From contig OX044358.1 of the NCBI GenBank assembly GCA_943846665.1, positions 248,001 to 312,000 of the forward strand: a DNA stretch of 64,000 bases, given 5' to 3'. The notes beneath the pieces were generated by a model. That model made no database searches. It had not been told where the DNA came from and worked only from the letters and a program-made list of their open reading frames with translations. This document shows positions 35,401 through 46,500 of this stretch, piece after piece. The position numbers and the translations under genes were made by a program. This DNA is from Arcticimaribacter sp002477625. GTDB lineage: Bacteria; Bacteroidota; Bacteroidia; Flavobacteriales; Flavobacteriaceae. How positions within the stretch are numbered: the stretch's first letter is position 1; the number at the start of each line of letters is the position of its first letter.

Positions 35401-36035
35401 TCCCAGTTGTTAATGCTGTTACTGCCGTTGTTATTAAAGCTTGTGGCCTCCATAAACATTGAATCCATGGTGGTCACATTAGAAGTAACCCAACTTCCAA
35501 TATCTTGATTAAAGGCTGATGCACCCATGAACATTTCAGCCATGTTAGTGACATTGCTAACATCCCAATCGCCAATATCTTGATTAAAGCTTGTGGCACC
35601 CTTGAACATTTCACCTATGTTAGTGGCATTACTCAAATCCCAATTGCCAATATCTTGATTAAAGCTTGTGGCACCCTCGAACATTCTAATCGTAAACATA
35701 ACATTACTCATATCCCAAGAACTAATATCTTGATTAAAATCTGTTTCACCACTAAATAAACCCACCGGCGCTGTAACAAGAGTAGTAACTACTCTATTCC
35801 AATCGGTATCAGAAATAGGTTTAATACCTAAAGATGAATTATCATGAATAGTGTATATATCCGGACCTATAGCACCAGTATTTAGTGAAGTACAGCCTGA
35901 AGTACACTTTACTATACCTTTTGAATCGATAGTTAAAGTAGCGGAAACTTGAGCAGATAAATTAAAGCTCAAAAAGAAAAACAATAATTGAAATGAAACA
36001 AAAAACATTAAAAAACTATTTTTTAAATTATTCAT
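32466..36035 (-). CDS. Secreted adhesin B2: DUF285 (BspA-like) repeats, Ig-like repeats, T9SS type B CTD
   Basis: 1189 residues. There is a signal peptide to ~29 (FFFLSFNLSAQ). Residues ~80-355 hold about ten ~25-residue DUF285 units of the type FNQDIGxWDxSNVTxMxxMF, the leucine-rich-like repeat of BspA-type and mycoplasma surface proteins. Several Ig-like/MBG-type repeats of ~80 residues follow (YGDxxF, SIATISG, TVTVNQ), then a TSP3 stretch (DTDLDSVPDEFDNC). The C-terminal CHU_C/type B sorting domain has SRVSVYNRNGQLVFRKKAYQ, NDWNG and PAGPYYFIVE. The start ATG overlaps the stop of the upstream SprF gene by 8 bases. It is presumably exported by the T9SS and attached through that SprF. Confidence 0.9.
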   Translation of the reverse strand: MNNLKNSFLMFFVSFQLLFFFLSFNLSAQVSATLTIDSKGIVKCTSGCTSLNTGAIGPDIYTIHDNSSLGIKPISDTDWNRVVTTLVTAPVGLFSGETDFNQDISSWDMSNVMFTIRMFEGATSFNQDIGNWDLSNATNIGEMFKGATSFNQDIGDWDVSNVTNMAEMFMGASAFNQDIGSWVTSNVTTMDSMFMEATSFNNNGSNSINNWDTSNVTTMEYMFYKAFIFDQPLNNWDTSNVTTMEFMFGTTGNFSLSDAMDFNQDIGDWNVGKVQNFRAMFRNSLFNQDLSDWDVSSATNLRQMFDQTGQFNNGGGSLRCWDTSSATNMTYMFYQTLINQDLSNWCVATVTDPAVDYAPSPLNFGNLGGTNPTWGAGCIGNSVVLSINDVTKTFGDSNFTVTASSNQSGIPITYSIADTSIATINASSGQITILKSGITTVTASQDNGSCISGSSNMTLTINQQSVNIAANDIVLTYGDPAFTLTASSSVSDRGFTFTISDGTIGSISGNILSILNAGTTNITVSQASNDFYSPVSKVISLTVNKATPTLDFPEITKNYGDSDFTPNVTTNSSGNKTFIVSDTSIANSLGSSLSIVGIGQTSVSINIDETENYLSISGSTTMTVNKQAPTIIFNDITKEFEDPDFNIAATSNSNGAFTYSIADPSIATISGNTVSIIRRGTTTVTVNQSETSQYASGSATMILTVNGAPFDISWYESSLKKAFSIGQFELKEPTYPSDYDGEIRYTSSSLSTANFIGKTLNFNKIGRVLLSAKFVGSDYYQDAVIQVVFDILKDNQAIIPSELPNQTPLKDFTSIPISASSTSGAPVYIEIAPGSAATISGTLGNYELITNSQTGIVSLTYFTVENDHPNHYPATLHFSLDVVKLNQNITFNPEPPLEIPYSENIAIPINPFSDSNLNVSVNKQGMTSSSLENNVLYFTDLGQVYITAQQEGNQFYNPTIANRVITVIPASTELSDFSIPEKFVYEDDFEITPPTISRAGEIRYVSDNPEVAIVSGTTIVIVGIGTCNITAYMESTNFYTSSSISAEFVVKQRDTDLDSVPDEFDNCPNVANPSQLDDDMDGIGNDCDPDSNGDGIDDDLIMVSQLITPGSSGSESTWKIINIENFPNSRVSVYNRNGQLVFRKKAYQNDWNGLFQETGKLLPAGPYYFIVEIIQTGELKKGWLYLTYK

Positions 36036-36972
36036 TTTCTTGAGTTTCTATATTATTGTCAATCTCAGAGTCTTTACTAACCTCTGATTTTTTTTTACTC
36101 TTTAAATCAACACGAAGCATTAGCTCGTGGGTTGAATTTTTAATTGCTTGCATATCACTTGCTGATGAAAACTCGTATCCATAACCAATATGAAATCCTT
36201 TTTTACTTTTTAATTTAAAAAAAAGCGCCATGGTGCTGTTATTTGTGAAAACTGACCCCAAGGAAAATCTATCGTTATAATCCATTTCAATAATTGAATT
36301 GAATAAATCGGGCTGCCTTGGATTTGATCTGTAGATTAAGGACGGATTAACAGAAAATTTATCAGAAAGGTTTAGATAAATACCTCCACTTATATGAAGG
36401 TAGGTGTAATCTCTTGATGTTAATTCCCAGTCTTGGTTTTTGTTAAGTGCTGTACTATTTAATAATCCAGGAACAGCAACGCCTAGAAACCCTTTTTTAG
36501 AAATATAACTTATTCCAGCTCCTAAAATTGGTGAGAAATAATTTCCAGGTGCTGAAATTGATTGATTTGCTTCACTAAAAATTCTGGGGACATTATTGAG
36601 GTCAACATTAAAAAATCTTCCGCCTGCCTTAAGTCCTAAAGACAAATAACTACTATTAGATAATTGAAGTTTATAGCTATAATCTACTGTTACCTGCGAT
36701 TTATTTTCAACAAAAACCCGATCATTTTGAACGGTAAACCCCAAGCTTGCATTTTTTCTCTCAGGTAAATGGATAATTAAATAATTTGTCATAGGGCCGT
36801 CTTCAATACCTAACCACTGAACTCTTGTGTTTAAATTAATTGCCGAACCATCTACACCAACGTATGCAGGATTAAAAATGCTAAGATTAAACTTATTGAA
36901 AATCAAACTCGATTCTTGAGAAAACAAAGATTGACCAAGTATAATTAGTATGTAAAATAAATATTTTTTCAA
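36028..36972 (-). CDS. PorP/SprF-family T9SS membrane protein (partner of adhesin B2)
   Basis: A 314-residue beta-barrel outer-membrane protein: signal peptide ending LFSQ, then ESSLIFNKFNLSIFNPAYVG, a family-type start. RVQWLGIEDGPMTNYLIIHL, LGFTVQNDRVFVENKSQVTVD and the terminal STHELMLRVDLKSKKK follow. The C-terminus has a charged tail longer than in its homologue at 26553. It lies between the coiled-coil lipoprotein (18-base gap) and adhesin B2 (8-base overlap), so the pair is co-translated. The role is by analogy with SprF. Confidence 0.92.
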   Translation of the reverse strand: MKKYLFYILIILGQSLFSQESSLIFNKFNLSIFNPAYVGVDGSAINLNTRVQWLGIEDGPMTNYLIIHLPERKNASLGFTVQNDRVFVENKSQVTVDYSYKLQLSNSSYLSLGLKAGGRFFNVDLNNVPRIFSEANQSISAPGNYFSPILGAGISYISKKGFLGVAVPGLLNSTALNKNQDWELTSRDYTYLHISGGIYLNLSDKFSVNPSLIYRSNPRQPDLFNSIIEMDYNDRFSLGSVFTNNSTMALFFKLKSKKGFHIGYGYEFSSASDMQAIKNSTHELMLRVDLKSKKKSEVSKDSEIDNNIETQENE

Positions 36973-36990
36973 TTCAAAAAATTTGTTGTT

Positions 36991-39120
36991 CTATTTGATA
37001 AAAAAACCTCCGACTTCGAAATCCCCTTGTGTGTCCAAAATATGAATAGTTCCATCTATCCATATACAAGCATAGCCAGTGTCATTGTTTACTTCTGGTC
37101 CATCACCGTATCCGTAATCAATTTGTACTCCATATGAATCTAATATGGGAGCACCTGTCAACATTCCAACTACTACCACTTTTCCATCCACAATTGCTAT
37201 ATCGGTAGCTTTACCTTGATCATATCGTGTACCATTAACTGTTGCCCCTGGAAGAAGGTGTTTGGTTTGATTTTTCCAATAGGTTGGATATTGTCCCACC
37301 ATATTCATGGTCCAACCAGCCTGATAAACCGTATTTCCATCAAGGGCTAGTCCATGCACGCCAGAGTCTTGCCAGCCTTGGTTAATTGAACCGATACCAC
37401 ACGTTTTTCTTTGAGTTCCCTGCCAATAAGCCGGTTTATTTATTGAGCCTAACATGGCATTATCTTGTGATACAATACCACCAAAAACTGCACTACCATT
37501 TGATTTTAATTTCACTGTAACTGCCTCTCCATCTGAATTATTAGGTGATGACAAGTTTGCTTTTGTATTATTTTTCCAATATGCTGGTATCACATAGTGG
37601 TGGCCACTTAAAAAATAACCTGCTGTGAGAACATCACCATTAGGTTGGACAGCAATACCAAAAGCTGCATGATCGCCACTTCCTGAATTTTTATATTTAA
37701 CTCCATCTTTCCAGTAACATCCATAAGCCCCACTCATCCCATCAGCATGAGAATAATATCCACCTACATAAACACTATTGTCTTTTACTAAAATAGATTG
37801 ACCTTCACCTTCAAATCCTGGAAGATCGTTCTGAATTATATTTTGACCATTTATTTCCCAATATTGGGCTCCTGATCCATAGGCATAACCACTAACAAAA
37901 ACTTTACCATTATCTACCGTAATATCACTTGCAAAAGAATTTACATTTAATGCGTTTTTTTGTCCATTAACCCAATAAACCGCCCCCTCGGTTTCAGATG
38001 TCCCAGCTATAAAAATATCATATCCAGAAATTTTTTGTGGACAATCACTACAAATAATGATTTCAGTATTATCTTCTGTATCATCATCTGTGGAATCATC
38101 ATCTGTGGTATCATCATCTGAGGTATCACTATTATCTTCTAAATCTACATCTGAAGTATATGTTATATCCATTTGGCCATCACAGTATTCGTCTAAATTA
38201 AATTTAGCTGATAAGATTGTACCGCTATCGCTTAAATCTATATTAGTAATTGTTCCAATTACTGTAGTACTAACCGTCAAGCTAATAGTTCCTTCTTCGA
38301 TTAGAAACGGTGACCTTTCGAAAGAAATAATAAATTTCCCGTCAATCGGGTCTTCGTTTTCAGTATATAACCTAAAGGTTAGGGCATCAGTTTCTTCAAT
38401 AGAAAATATAATTGAAGTTACAGAACAGCTATTTCTCGAAGTATCTGAAGAAAGAACCCATTCACCAATTATAGCATTAGTTTGTTCAGATGATGATCCT
38501 CCTGATTCTACTATCCGAACCACATCTGACTGCACATCATCTAATTGTTCTTGGATTAGTTCTATTTCATTTTGAGCAATTACTAAATCTGCTATTAAAT
38601 CTGCAAGGTCCTCTAAATCGTTATAGTCTTCAAAATCTAGGTCAAGATTATTAATTGCACTCGAAAGATCTGAAGTAATTAAGTCAATTCGAGTAACTTG
38701 GTTTAAAAGATTATTCAAATCTCCAGATAAATCTCCAGACTCCTCAATCAAATCCCCAATATAATACGAGATGTTTTCTAAATTATCTTCAATATCAGTT
38801 ACAGCGCCAGAAACAACATTTACATCATTTATCGCTACTTGCAACAATTCAGAATTTATACTGGCAGCCTCAGTGTTTTCAGCGACTTCCTCGTTTAATT
38901 GAGAAACATCTTCAACCAAACTAGAGGTGATTGCATTTTGTTTGATTAATTCTTCAGTTAAAAGACTAACCCTGGCGTTAAGACTATCTATTGTACTTCT
39001 TTGCAATAAATAATCAGATTGTAAATCATCCATAGTTTGACAACCATGGTTAGAAATCAAAAAAAATGTTATAATTCCAGAAATAAATATATACTTGATG
39101 TGTTTATAAATAAAATTCAT
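36991..39120 (-). CDS. Probable lipoprotein: coiled coil, lipocalin-like domain, acidic linker and propeller-like repeats
   Basis: 709 residues. The N-terminal hydrophobic segment ends at Cys27 (ISNHGC), an imperfect lipobox. Residues ~30-205 are heptad-rich and predicted coiled coil (STIDSLNARVSLLTEELIKQ onward, repeated Leu/Ile/Asp). A lipocalin-like domain begins IIGEWVLSSDTSRNSC (~215-330). A linker of almost only Asp, Thr, Ser and Glu (~330-355) leads into six to seven repeats of ~50 residues with YW(K/V)NG, GxVFVSGY and AVYWxG patterns (~360-700), probably a beta-propeller. There is no T9SS CTD. Position first in the SprF-adhesin B2 operon suggests an accessory surface fibre or receptor. 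No precise family is recognised. Confidence 0.7.
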   Translation of the reverse strand: MNFIYKHIKYIFISGIITFFLISNHGCQTMDDLQSDYLLQRSTIDSLNARVSLLTEELIKQNAITSSLVEDVSQLNEEVAENTEAASINSELLQVAINDVNVVSGAVTDIEDNLENISYYIGDLIEESGDLSGDLNNLLNQVTRIDLITSDLSSAINNLDLDFEDYNDLEDLADLIADLVIAQNEIELIQEQLDDVQSDVVRIVESGGSSSEQTNAIIGEWVLSSDTSRNSCSVTSIIFSIEETDALTFRLYTENEDPIDGKFIISFERSPFLIEEGTISLTVSTTVIGTITNIDLSDSGTILSAKFNLDEYCDGQMDITYTSDVDLEDNSDTSDDDTTDDDSTDDDTEDNTEIIICSDCPQKISGYDIFIAGTSETEGAVYWVNGQKNALNVNSFASDITVDNGKVFVSGYAYGSGAQYWEINGQNIIQNDLPGFEGEGQSILVKDNSVYVGGYYSHADGMSGAYGCYWKDGVKYKNSGSGDHAAFGIAVQPNGDVLTAGYFLSGHHYVIPAYWKNNTKANLSSPNNSDGEAVTVKLKSNGSAVFGGIVSQDNAMLGSINKPAYWQGTQRKTCGIGSINQGWQDSGVHGLALDGNTVYQAGWTMNMVGQYPTYWKNQTKHLLPGATVNGTRYDQGKATDIAIVDGKVVVVGMLTGAPILDSYGVQIDYGYGDGPEVNNDTGYACIWIDGTIHILDTQGDFEVGGFFIK

Positions 39121-39564
39121 AGTGCTTGTATTTTAATGTATTTAATCAAATGCAGGTTGAAGATTTCAAATCATTATACTTCTGCTGTTTCAACTAAGGA
39201 ATAACTACTAAGTACAAATTTATGTTGTCATGCAAAAAAAGAAGAACTAAAACCCAACGACTATATGTCAAATATTAATATAGTTCTTAATTTAAGCCTC
39301 TCAAGTCTCTTTTTTGTGGATATTAAAAAAGGTAAATACATAAGTTAGTATTTAATTTATATGATTTTTCCCCTCAAAAAAGACAATTTAAGTTTAAAGT
39401 TAATCACTGAATTCCTGTCTTTAAAGATTGTAGTATGAAGTAAATATGACCTACTTGTTCTTATTAAGAATAGAGGCTTTATGCTTTTAATACACTAAAA
39501 CAAACTATTGATTTTATATAAAAATTCAATACCTAAATTTATATTTGAGAAAATCAGATTGTTT
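39121..39564. other. Spacer between the two sub-operons of cluster B
   Basis: 444 AT-rich bases without a gene-like frame. It contains the promoter element of the following minus-strand operon (39215-39222). No clear terminator for the preceding SprF gene was found. Confidence 0.6.
39215..39222 (-). promoter_or_regulatory. -7 element upstream of the coiled-coil lipoprotein operon
   Basis: On the minus strand TAAATTTG matches TAnnTTTG. Transcription would begin near 39208, giving an ~88-base leader before ATG 39120. A TTTG lies only 10 bases upstream, which is too close for a standard -33 element. Confidence 0.35.
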
Positions 39565-40515
39565 TTAATTTATCTCTTTTTCTTCTGGCAAAGTTTCATC
39601 TGAAGATTTAACTGATTTTTTAGAGGTACTGAATTTAATGTATATTTCATGCGAACGACTGTTTGCAGATCCGGTCCAATTTCCTATTTGTGATGTAACC
39701 GAGTATCCTATTGAAAGGGCAGGAATTAATTTAAATCCTGAAATAAAACTTAAGTTACCACCTGAGACATTAGGGGAAATAAAGCCGTTATCCGAAGCTC
39801 CATAATTTATACCAAACCAAAATAAATCTTCGTAGAAAAGCATGGTAGAAACATCAATACTTGTAGGAGCATTCGAAGCTTTTTTAATTAAAAAATTAGG
39901 GTTAAGTAGTAGCTTTTTGTTGAGTTCTTTTTTAAAACCACCCGACAAGTAATAATGTCTTTTTTTATTTATTGTCTTGGTCTCAAAAAAATAGGGTATT
40001 GAAAAAGAAAAATATATCTTATCAGTATAGTAACGAAGTCCAAAGCCAATATTTGTAATAAAATAACTGTCCTTTGTTCTAACATTTGGATCAGTTAAGT
40101 CATCAAAATTAAATCTATTTAAGCTAATATTATGATCGTTCCCACTCAGTTTGATTCCAAGTGAAAGTCTACGAGAGTTCTTATTTAGTTTAAGATGATA
40201 TGCTGCGTTAATTGCAACAAAATTACTACTGATTGGTCCAATTTTATCACTAATCAGTTCCATACCTAACCCTAAATTGTTTTTTAATTTAGCATCTAAA
40301 AAGATTGCATTAATTGTTGGATTTCCTTCAAAACCTATCCATTGTAAGCTATTAAGTAAGCTTATTGTTAGGTTCTCTTCCAATCCAACAAAAGCTGGAT
40401 TAAATACCTGACTATTTAACATGTAATGATTAAAATTCAGTTCTTGCTGTCCTCGAATTTGATGAATGTTCAAGAATAAAAAAAGTACGATAATTAAAAC
40501 TAAATTTTTATTCAT
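39565..40515 (-). CDS. PorP/SprF-family T9SS membrane protein (partner of adhesin B1)
   Basis: 316 residues: signal peptide (LVLIIVLFLFLNIHQIRGQ), then ELNFNHYMLNSQVFNPAFVG, SLQWIGFEGNPTINAIFLDA, DKIGPISSNFVAINAAYHL and the terminal SRSHEIYIKFSTSKKS, matching SprF/PorP barrels. The start ATG lies 8 bases inside the end of the giant adhesin gene, so translation is coupled. It is the third SprF in the window; each follows or precedes one type B CTD adhesin directly. Confidence 0.93.
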   Translation of the reverse strand: MNKNLVLIIVLFLFLNIHQIRGQQELNFNHYMLNSQVFNPAFVGLEENLTISLLNSLQWIGFEGNPTINAIFLDAKLKNNLGLGMELISDKIGPISSNFVAINAAYHLKLNKNSRRLSLGIKLSGNDHNISLNRFNFDDLTDPNVRTKDSYFITNIGFGLRYYTDKIYFSFSIPYFFETKTINKKRHYYLSGGFKKELNKKLLLNPNFLIKKASNAPTSIDVSTMLFYEDLFWFGINYGASDNGFISPNVSGGNLSFISGFKLIPALSIGYSVTSQIGNWTGSANSRSHEIYIKFSTSKKSVKSSDETLPEEKEIN

Positions 40516-43500
40516 CGTTCATTCTCGTTATATAGACAGATCCTTTTCTCACTTCTGATCCATCTCCATTTAAGTCCAAAACATAAAAGTATGTCCCCAC
40601 CGGAAGATTTGATGAGCTGGTGGTACTCATATTGTTATTAAAAGTCCCACCCCAGTCATTTTGATATCCTGTAGTTCCGTATACTTTTATTCCCCATCTA
40701 TTGAAAACAACGATTTTATTATTGGGGTAATTTTCATTTAAATCTCCTCTAATAGTCCATTTGTCATTGATTCCATCACCGTCTGGTGAAAATGCATTTG
40801 GAATCTCTAAGTTGGTGACCACTAATTCGCTTGATTCCGAAATGACTTCCCCTCCACAAATATAATCTGGTGTGGAGGTTATTACTCTGAATTTAGCTCC
40901 TTCCAAGTTGTACGAAGAATTATTAATAGTTAGTTTATTCGTGTTTGTACCACTGTAGAGTTCATTATCTGAGATTTTAATCCATTGGTCATCTGACGTC
41001 GAAGAAATTGATTTTTTACTCACCTGCCAGGTATAATTAATTACAGATTCAGAACTTGCAAGAATATAAATTTCATTATATGATCCTTTATTGATTTTTT
41101 GCTTTGTGATTGGCTCTAAATAGATTTCTGCTGGTGATCCGTTCTCTAAAAAATCAAATACTCCATTCGCGTCATTATCTGCAATTCCTAAATAACCTAT
41201 ACTTGAAGACACTTTACCATTCATATCAATTTCAGGGGCTCCAGAACCTATTATCCCATCTGAATCTAGGTCAATGTACCCCGCTTCGCTCACATCAAAG
41301 CAGCCATCACCGTCACTATCTGTATCAAGATAATTCGGAATTCCATCATTATCTAAATCATCTGTACCTTCAATAATATCCTCGATACCATCATTATCGT
41401 CATCCAAATCTTGATTATCCCCTATACCATCAGTATCATTATCAAACCACTCGAATTTATCAAGTGGGAATTCATCAGAGGAATTGATATAGCCATCTCC
41501 ATCACAATCTAAATTTTTCCATATAATCTTTTTCGGAAAATCAGTAGATGACGGATTGTAATCACAACTATCTTGGGGATTTGTATTATCATTTTTGACC
41601 TCATGAAAATTACTAACCCCATCTCCATCACAATCAAACCCTTGATCTGGAAAAACACTTAAACTTTCAAATCTGTAATCACATCTATCGTTAATATTGG
41701 TGCCATCAATTAGTTCAATTTCATTTAGAACTCCATCTCCATCACAATCTGATCCCTGCCAGGCAAGACTTGTTGTTGTACTTACACTACTTAATAAGTA
41801 GCTACATTGATTAATTGGATTCGTATTATCGATAGCCTCCTTTTCATTTGTAACACCGTCACCATCACAGTCATCTTGAGAACTTACCACAAGTGTTATG
41901 TTGGTTATGTTGAGGGAACAACTATTGAAAGGATTGGTGTTATCCAATCTTTCTGTTGTATCAAGAACACCATCTCCGTCGCAATCTATTAAAGCAGTGA
42001 CGCTTACTGTAATACTGTCTATATTATAGCTACAAGGATTTCTTGGATCAGTATTGTCAATTCGTTCATCTCCATTCAAAACCCCATCTCCGTCACAATC
42101 CAGGTTATCCCAAATAGGAGATACATTATTAAAGAAAATACTTGGAAAAAAATAATCACATGCATCTGAACAGCTTGTCCCATATAATATCTCACTTGCA
42201 CAACAAACACCGTCACCATCTACATCACAAGGAGGTATACAATCTTCTTTAAGTATAATAGTAGATGAAGAAGTAGAATTCCCGCAAACGGATGGAACTT
42301 CATAGAAGATGTTATAAATCCCATAAGTTGAATTTTGAAAGCTAATCTTTCCTGTTGTGGAATTTATGTCAAGCCCAGCTGGCAAACTATAGAATGTGCC
42401 AGAAACAGTGCCGCTAATAGAGGGCCTAATATCAGTGTCATCTGGACAAAACTCAGTCCCGAGAGCATATCCATAATCAAAACTACCCGTATTGAGAGAG
42501 GATATGGTTATAGAAATAGTAGTACTACTCACACATCCAAGTGTAACAACAGGATAGGGTATCGTTTCTGGAGTTGTGTATGTAATAGTGTAAATGTTAG
42601 GAACTGAATTAGCTGGATTGATAATTCCTGTTATTTGATTCATTGAGAGCCCTGATGGACTGGATGTAAATGTTCCGCCTAAAGTTATAACAGTGGGTGA
42701 GGCTAAAGAAGAGCTTTCTGTACAGAATAGATTTGAACTATAACTGAAATTGGAGTTGTCAATAGCCTTTATTTCAATTGTTAATGACGATGTGTCTTGG
42801 CAATTGCCAGCTGTAGTATATCCGATTGTATAACTACCAACCGATGATAAACTAGGAATTATATTTCCTGTGATTAAATCTATGTTAAGACCCAATGGAC
42901 TTACGGTGAATATTCCTCCAGGAGTCTCTATTGTTGGTGTAACAGTTGATAGATCGCTTATGCAGTATGATAAAACTGGATAGCTGAAACCTGGATCGTT
43001 TTTAAAATCATTAATTACTAACGTAAAAGATGCTGTTCCTGCACAAACACCTACTGAAGTATATTCTATTGTGTAGGTTGAAACAGCAGATGAATTAGTG
43101 TCAATTTCTCCCGTAAGAGGATCAATATCTAACCCTGAGGGACTGGATGTAAATGTTCCACCAAATAAAGAAAGGGTTGGCGTTACCTTTTCTGTGGTTC
43201 CTTGACAATATATACTAGCAGGATAGGTAAAAATAGGGTTATCTACTGGCTTAATAATCAATGTAAACGTAGATGTTGAGGAACAAATGCCTGAGGTAGT
43301 ATATTCAATGGTATAAGTTCCAACATCAGAACTAGTAGGTGAAACTTCACCAGTAGACACATTTAAATCCAATCCTGTGGGACTAACACTGAATGTCCCT
43401 CCTATATGATTTAATGTTGGTGGCACTACTTCTGTGGTAGACTTACAATAAAAATTAATAGGGTATGAAAATGTGGCATCATCGGGCGCTTTTATCTCCA

Positions 43501-46500
43501 TCGATAATGAAGAAGTAGTTGAGCAAATACCATCTGATGTGAATTCGATTGTATAGGTTCCAACTGTTGAAATGGAAGGTGAAATTGCACCTGTTGTAGC
43601 ATTTATAGTTAGACCTGGTGGACTAGATGTAAAAATCCCACCTGAAACAGCTGAAGTTGGTGTTACAGAGCTAGAGTTGGTTTGACAATAAATATTATCA
43701 GAATAAGTAAAAGTAGAATCATCCTCATTATTAATAATAATAATAGTTGATGAAACAGATGAGCATAAAGCTGCAGTGGTGTACTCGAGAGTATATGTTC
43801 CTATACTAGACATCGCTGGATTTATTACTCCGTTAGATGTATCAAAATTTAGCCCAGCTGGACTGGAACTAAAAGTTCCACCAATTGTATTTATAGTAGG
43901 AGTAATTGTGCCAGAGAAACTTTCACAAAAAGAATTTTGAGTGTAATTAAACGTTGGGTCATCTTCAGGGTAAACCTCAAACAAAACACTTGTTGCGCCT
44001 GGGCATGATCCTGGAGTTGTATAAACAATTGTATAGGTTCCAGTACTAGAACCAAAGGGAGTTATAATTCCGCTAGTTGAATTCAAATTTAATCCTGATG
44101 GGGAAGAGGTAAAATTCCCTCCTGCTATATTTAATGTTGGATTAAAATTAAAAGAAGGGTTTGCATTTTCACAACCTATATAACTGGAATATTCAAGTGT
44201 GGGCGCATCTGGAGCATCTATTTGAATAGATCGAGTTGAAGTTGAAGAACAGTCTCCTGCTGTACTATATTCTATAATATAAGTTCCAGCTGATGAGGAG
44301 TCAATGTTTATTCTACCTGTTCCATCCATACTCAGACCTCCGGGGGGAGTTGATGTAAATAAACCTCCAGGATTGGTAACTATTGGACTTATATAATCGG
44401 AACTGCCCTGACAGTAATAAGTACTAGGGTAGTTGAAACTCGCATCTGCTAAAAAACCTGTAATTGCTATGGTAAAAGTAGATGTTATAGAGCATGCGCC
44501 AAAGATGGCATATTCAACAGTATATGTGTTTACAGAAGATGCGGTTGGAGAAATTACACCAGTCGTAGAATTAATCGCCAAACCAACCGGAGAAGCACTG
44601 AAAATACCTCCTGAATCTCCTGTTATTGCGGGAGTAATTTCTGAAAGAGTAGACTGACAATAATTATTTAGAGGATAACTAAACCCAGCATCTGGATCTT
44701 CAATGGTAATTGTATTGGAAGAAGTGTGAACTTTTCCACTTGTGGGTTCTGTCCATGAAGCGGTAATTTCATATGTTCCGGAAACAGAATTTGAAACATC
44801 AATTATTCCTGTATTTAGATCAATATCAAGTCCACCAACGGGACTGGAAGAATTTGCAGGGGTTGCTGTAAACGAATCAGGTTTGTATCGAAGGGCAAAC
44901 ATGTCATATTCATGTTCAACTTCAGATTGTGTTAATTCATGTGCAAAAATCCTAATTGGACCAAATTCTCCTTCAAGCCTTGCAACACCATCTACAGCGC
45001 CTGCCAAAAATTGATTTCTTCCAAAAATCACATTACCTGGACTGGCCAAAGCTCCAGTTGGGGTTGGGTAATTAGCAAAAGATAAAACTCCATCAACATA
45101 TAGTTTTACAATACCTCCTCCTCCAGGATTTCCCGACTCATCTCTTGTAAATACTATGTTATGCCACTGATTGTTGATTGTCAGAGTATTTGCATCAGTC
45201 GTTTGGCTGTTAGTATCTGCATAAAGCCTATATTTCCAATTTCCGTCACTTAGGTTAACAAGAAAATTTAAGCCATAATCATTGGCCCCATCACTACTAG
45301 TGTAGTCAAACAAATATGCACTATTAGACCAATTGGACACCTTTACCCACATAGAAACTGAAGATGAATTTACTGGCCAATGTGTTCCCCCTCCACCTAT
45401 AATAAAATTATTATTGGTGGCTCCACTTAGTAATTCCCATGAATATCCGGGATTGTGAATTATTCCATTATTATCAGATCTTATTTCATAGTTTGGGTGA
45501 TTATTCGAGTTATCCGCAACAACACCATCTTCCCAATGATTAAAGCCTGAGTTATTAGTTAAATTCACAATAGTTTGATTATCTGGAGTATTCCCTATAT
45601 TAGGATAACTTATTAGATTTCCGGGATCTATATATACACGAGGAACTGTAGCATGCGAGTTTGTGGGTATTATTATAGGAGGCAGCGTTCCGCCATCGGC
45701 TATACAAACTGGACTAGGTGCATAGCTTAGTTGATACCCTGGATCATTTACAGAGCGAATTGTAATTGAGGTTGTAGCGCTTTCGCAGCCAATTGTATAT
45801 GTTATGTTATAAACTCCAGCTAGAGAGTTTAATGGATTAATAACACCTGTAGTTGAATCAATATCTAAAAAATCTGCTTTACCAGGACCCCATTGATTAT
45901 TTCTGTGAAAAAGTCCTGAAGTTATTGTAGTGGTATAAGTTCCACCAGAATTCATAGGAGCAGGAGTTATTAACCCGTCATCTTGAGCAATTGTTGAAGA
46001 AGGATAACTAAAACTAGGATCAGAGCCTACAATTGTAATTGTATTAGAAGAAGTGTGAACTTTACCACTTATGGGTTCTGTCCAAGAGGCGGTAATTTCA
46101 TATGTTCCAGAAACGGAAGCTGAAACATCAATTATTCCTGTATTTAGATCAATATCAAGTCCACCAATGGGACTGGAAGCATTTGCCGGGGATGCAGTAA
46201 AGGAATCAGGTTTGTATCGAAGGGCAAACATATCATATTCGTATTCAACTTCAGATTGAGTTAATTCAACATGAAAAATTCTAATCGGTCCATACTCTCC
46301 TACAAATTTACCCGTATTACCACCCCCTCTTCCAAATTCTGTTTGCCATTGAATAGTGGGGTCCATACGTCCATTTTGTGTTCCTGTAACGGTACTAGTT
46401 AAAACTCCATCAACATAAAGTTTAATAATTCCTGTATTACTTCCAGTACCAGGACCTCCATCTACATCTCTTGTTGCTACTATGTGATGCCACTCATTGT

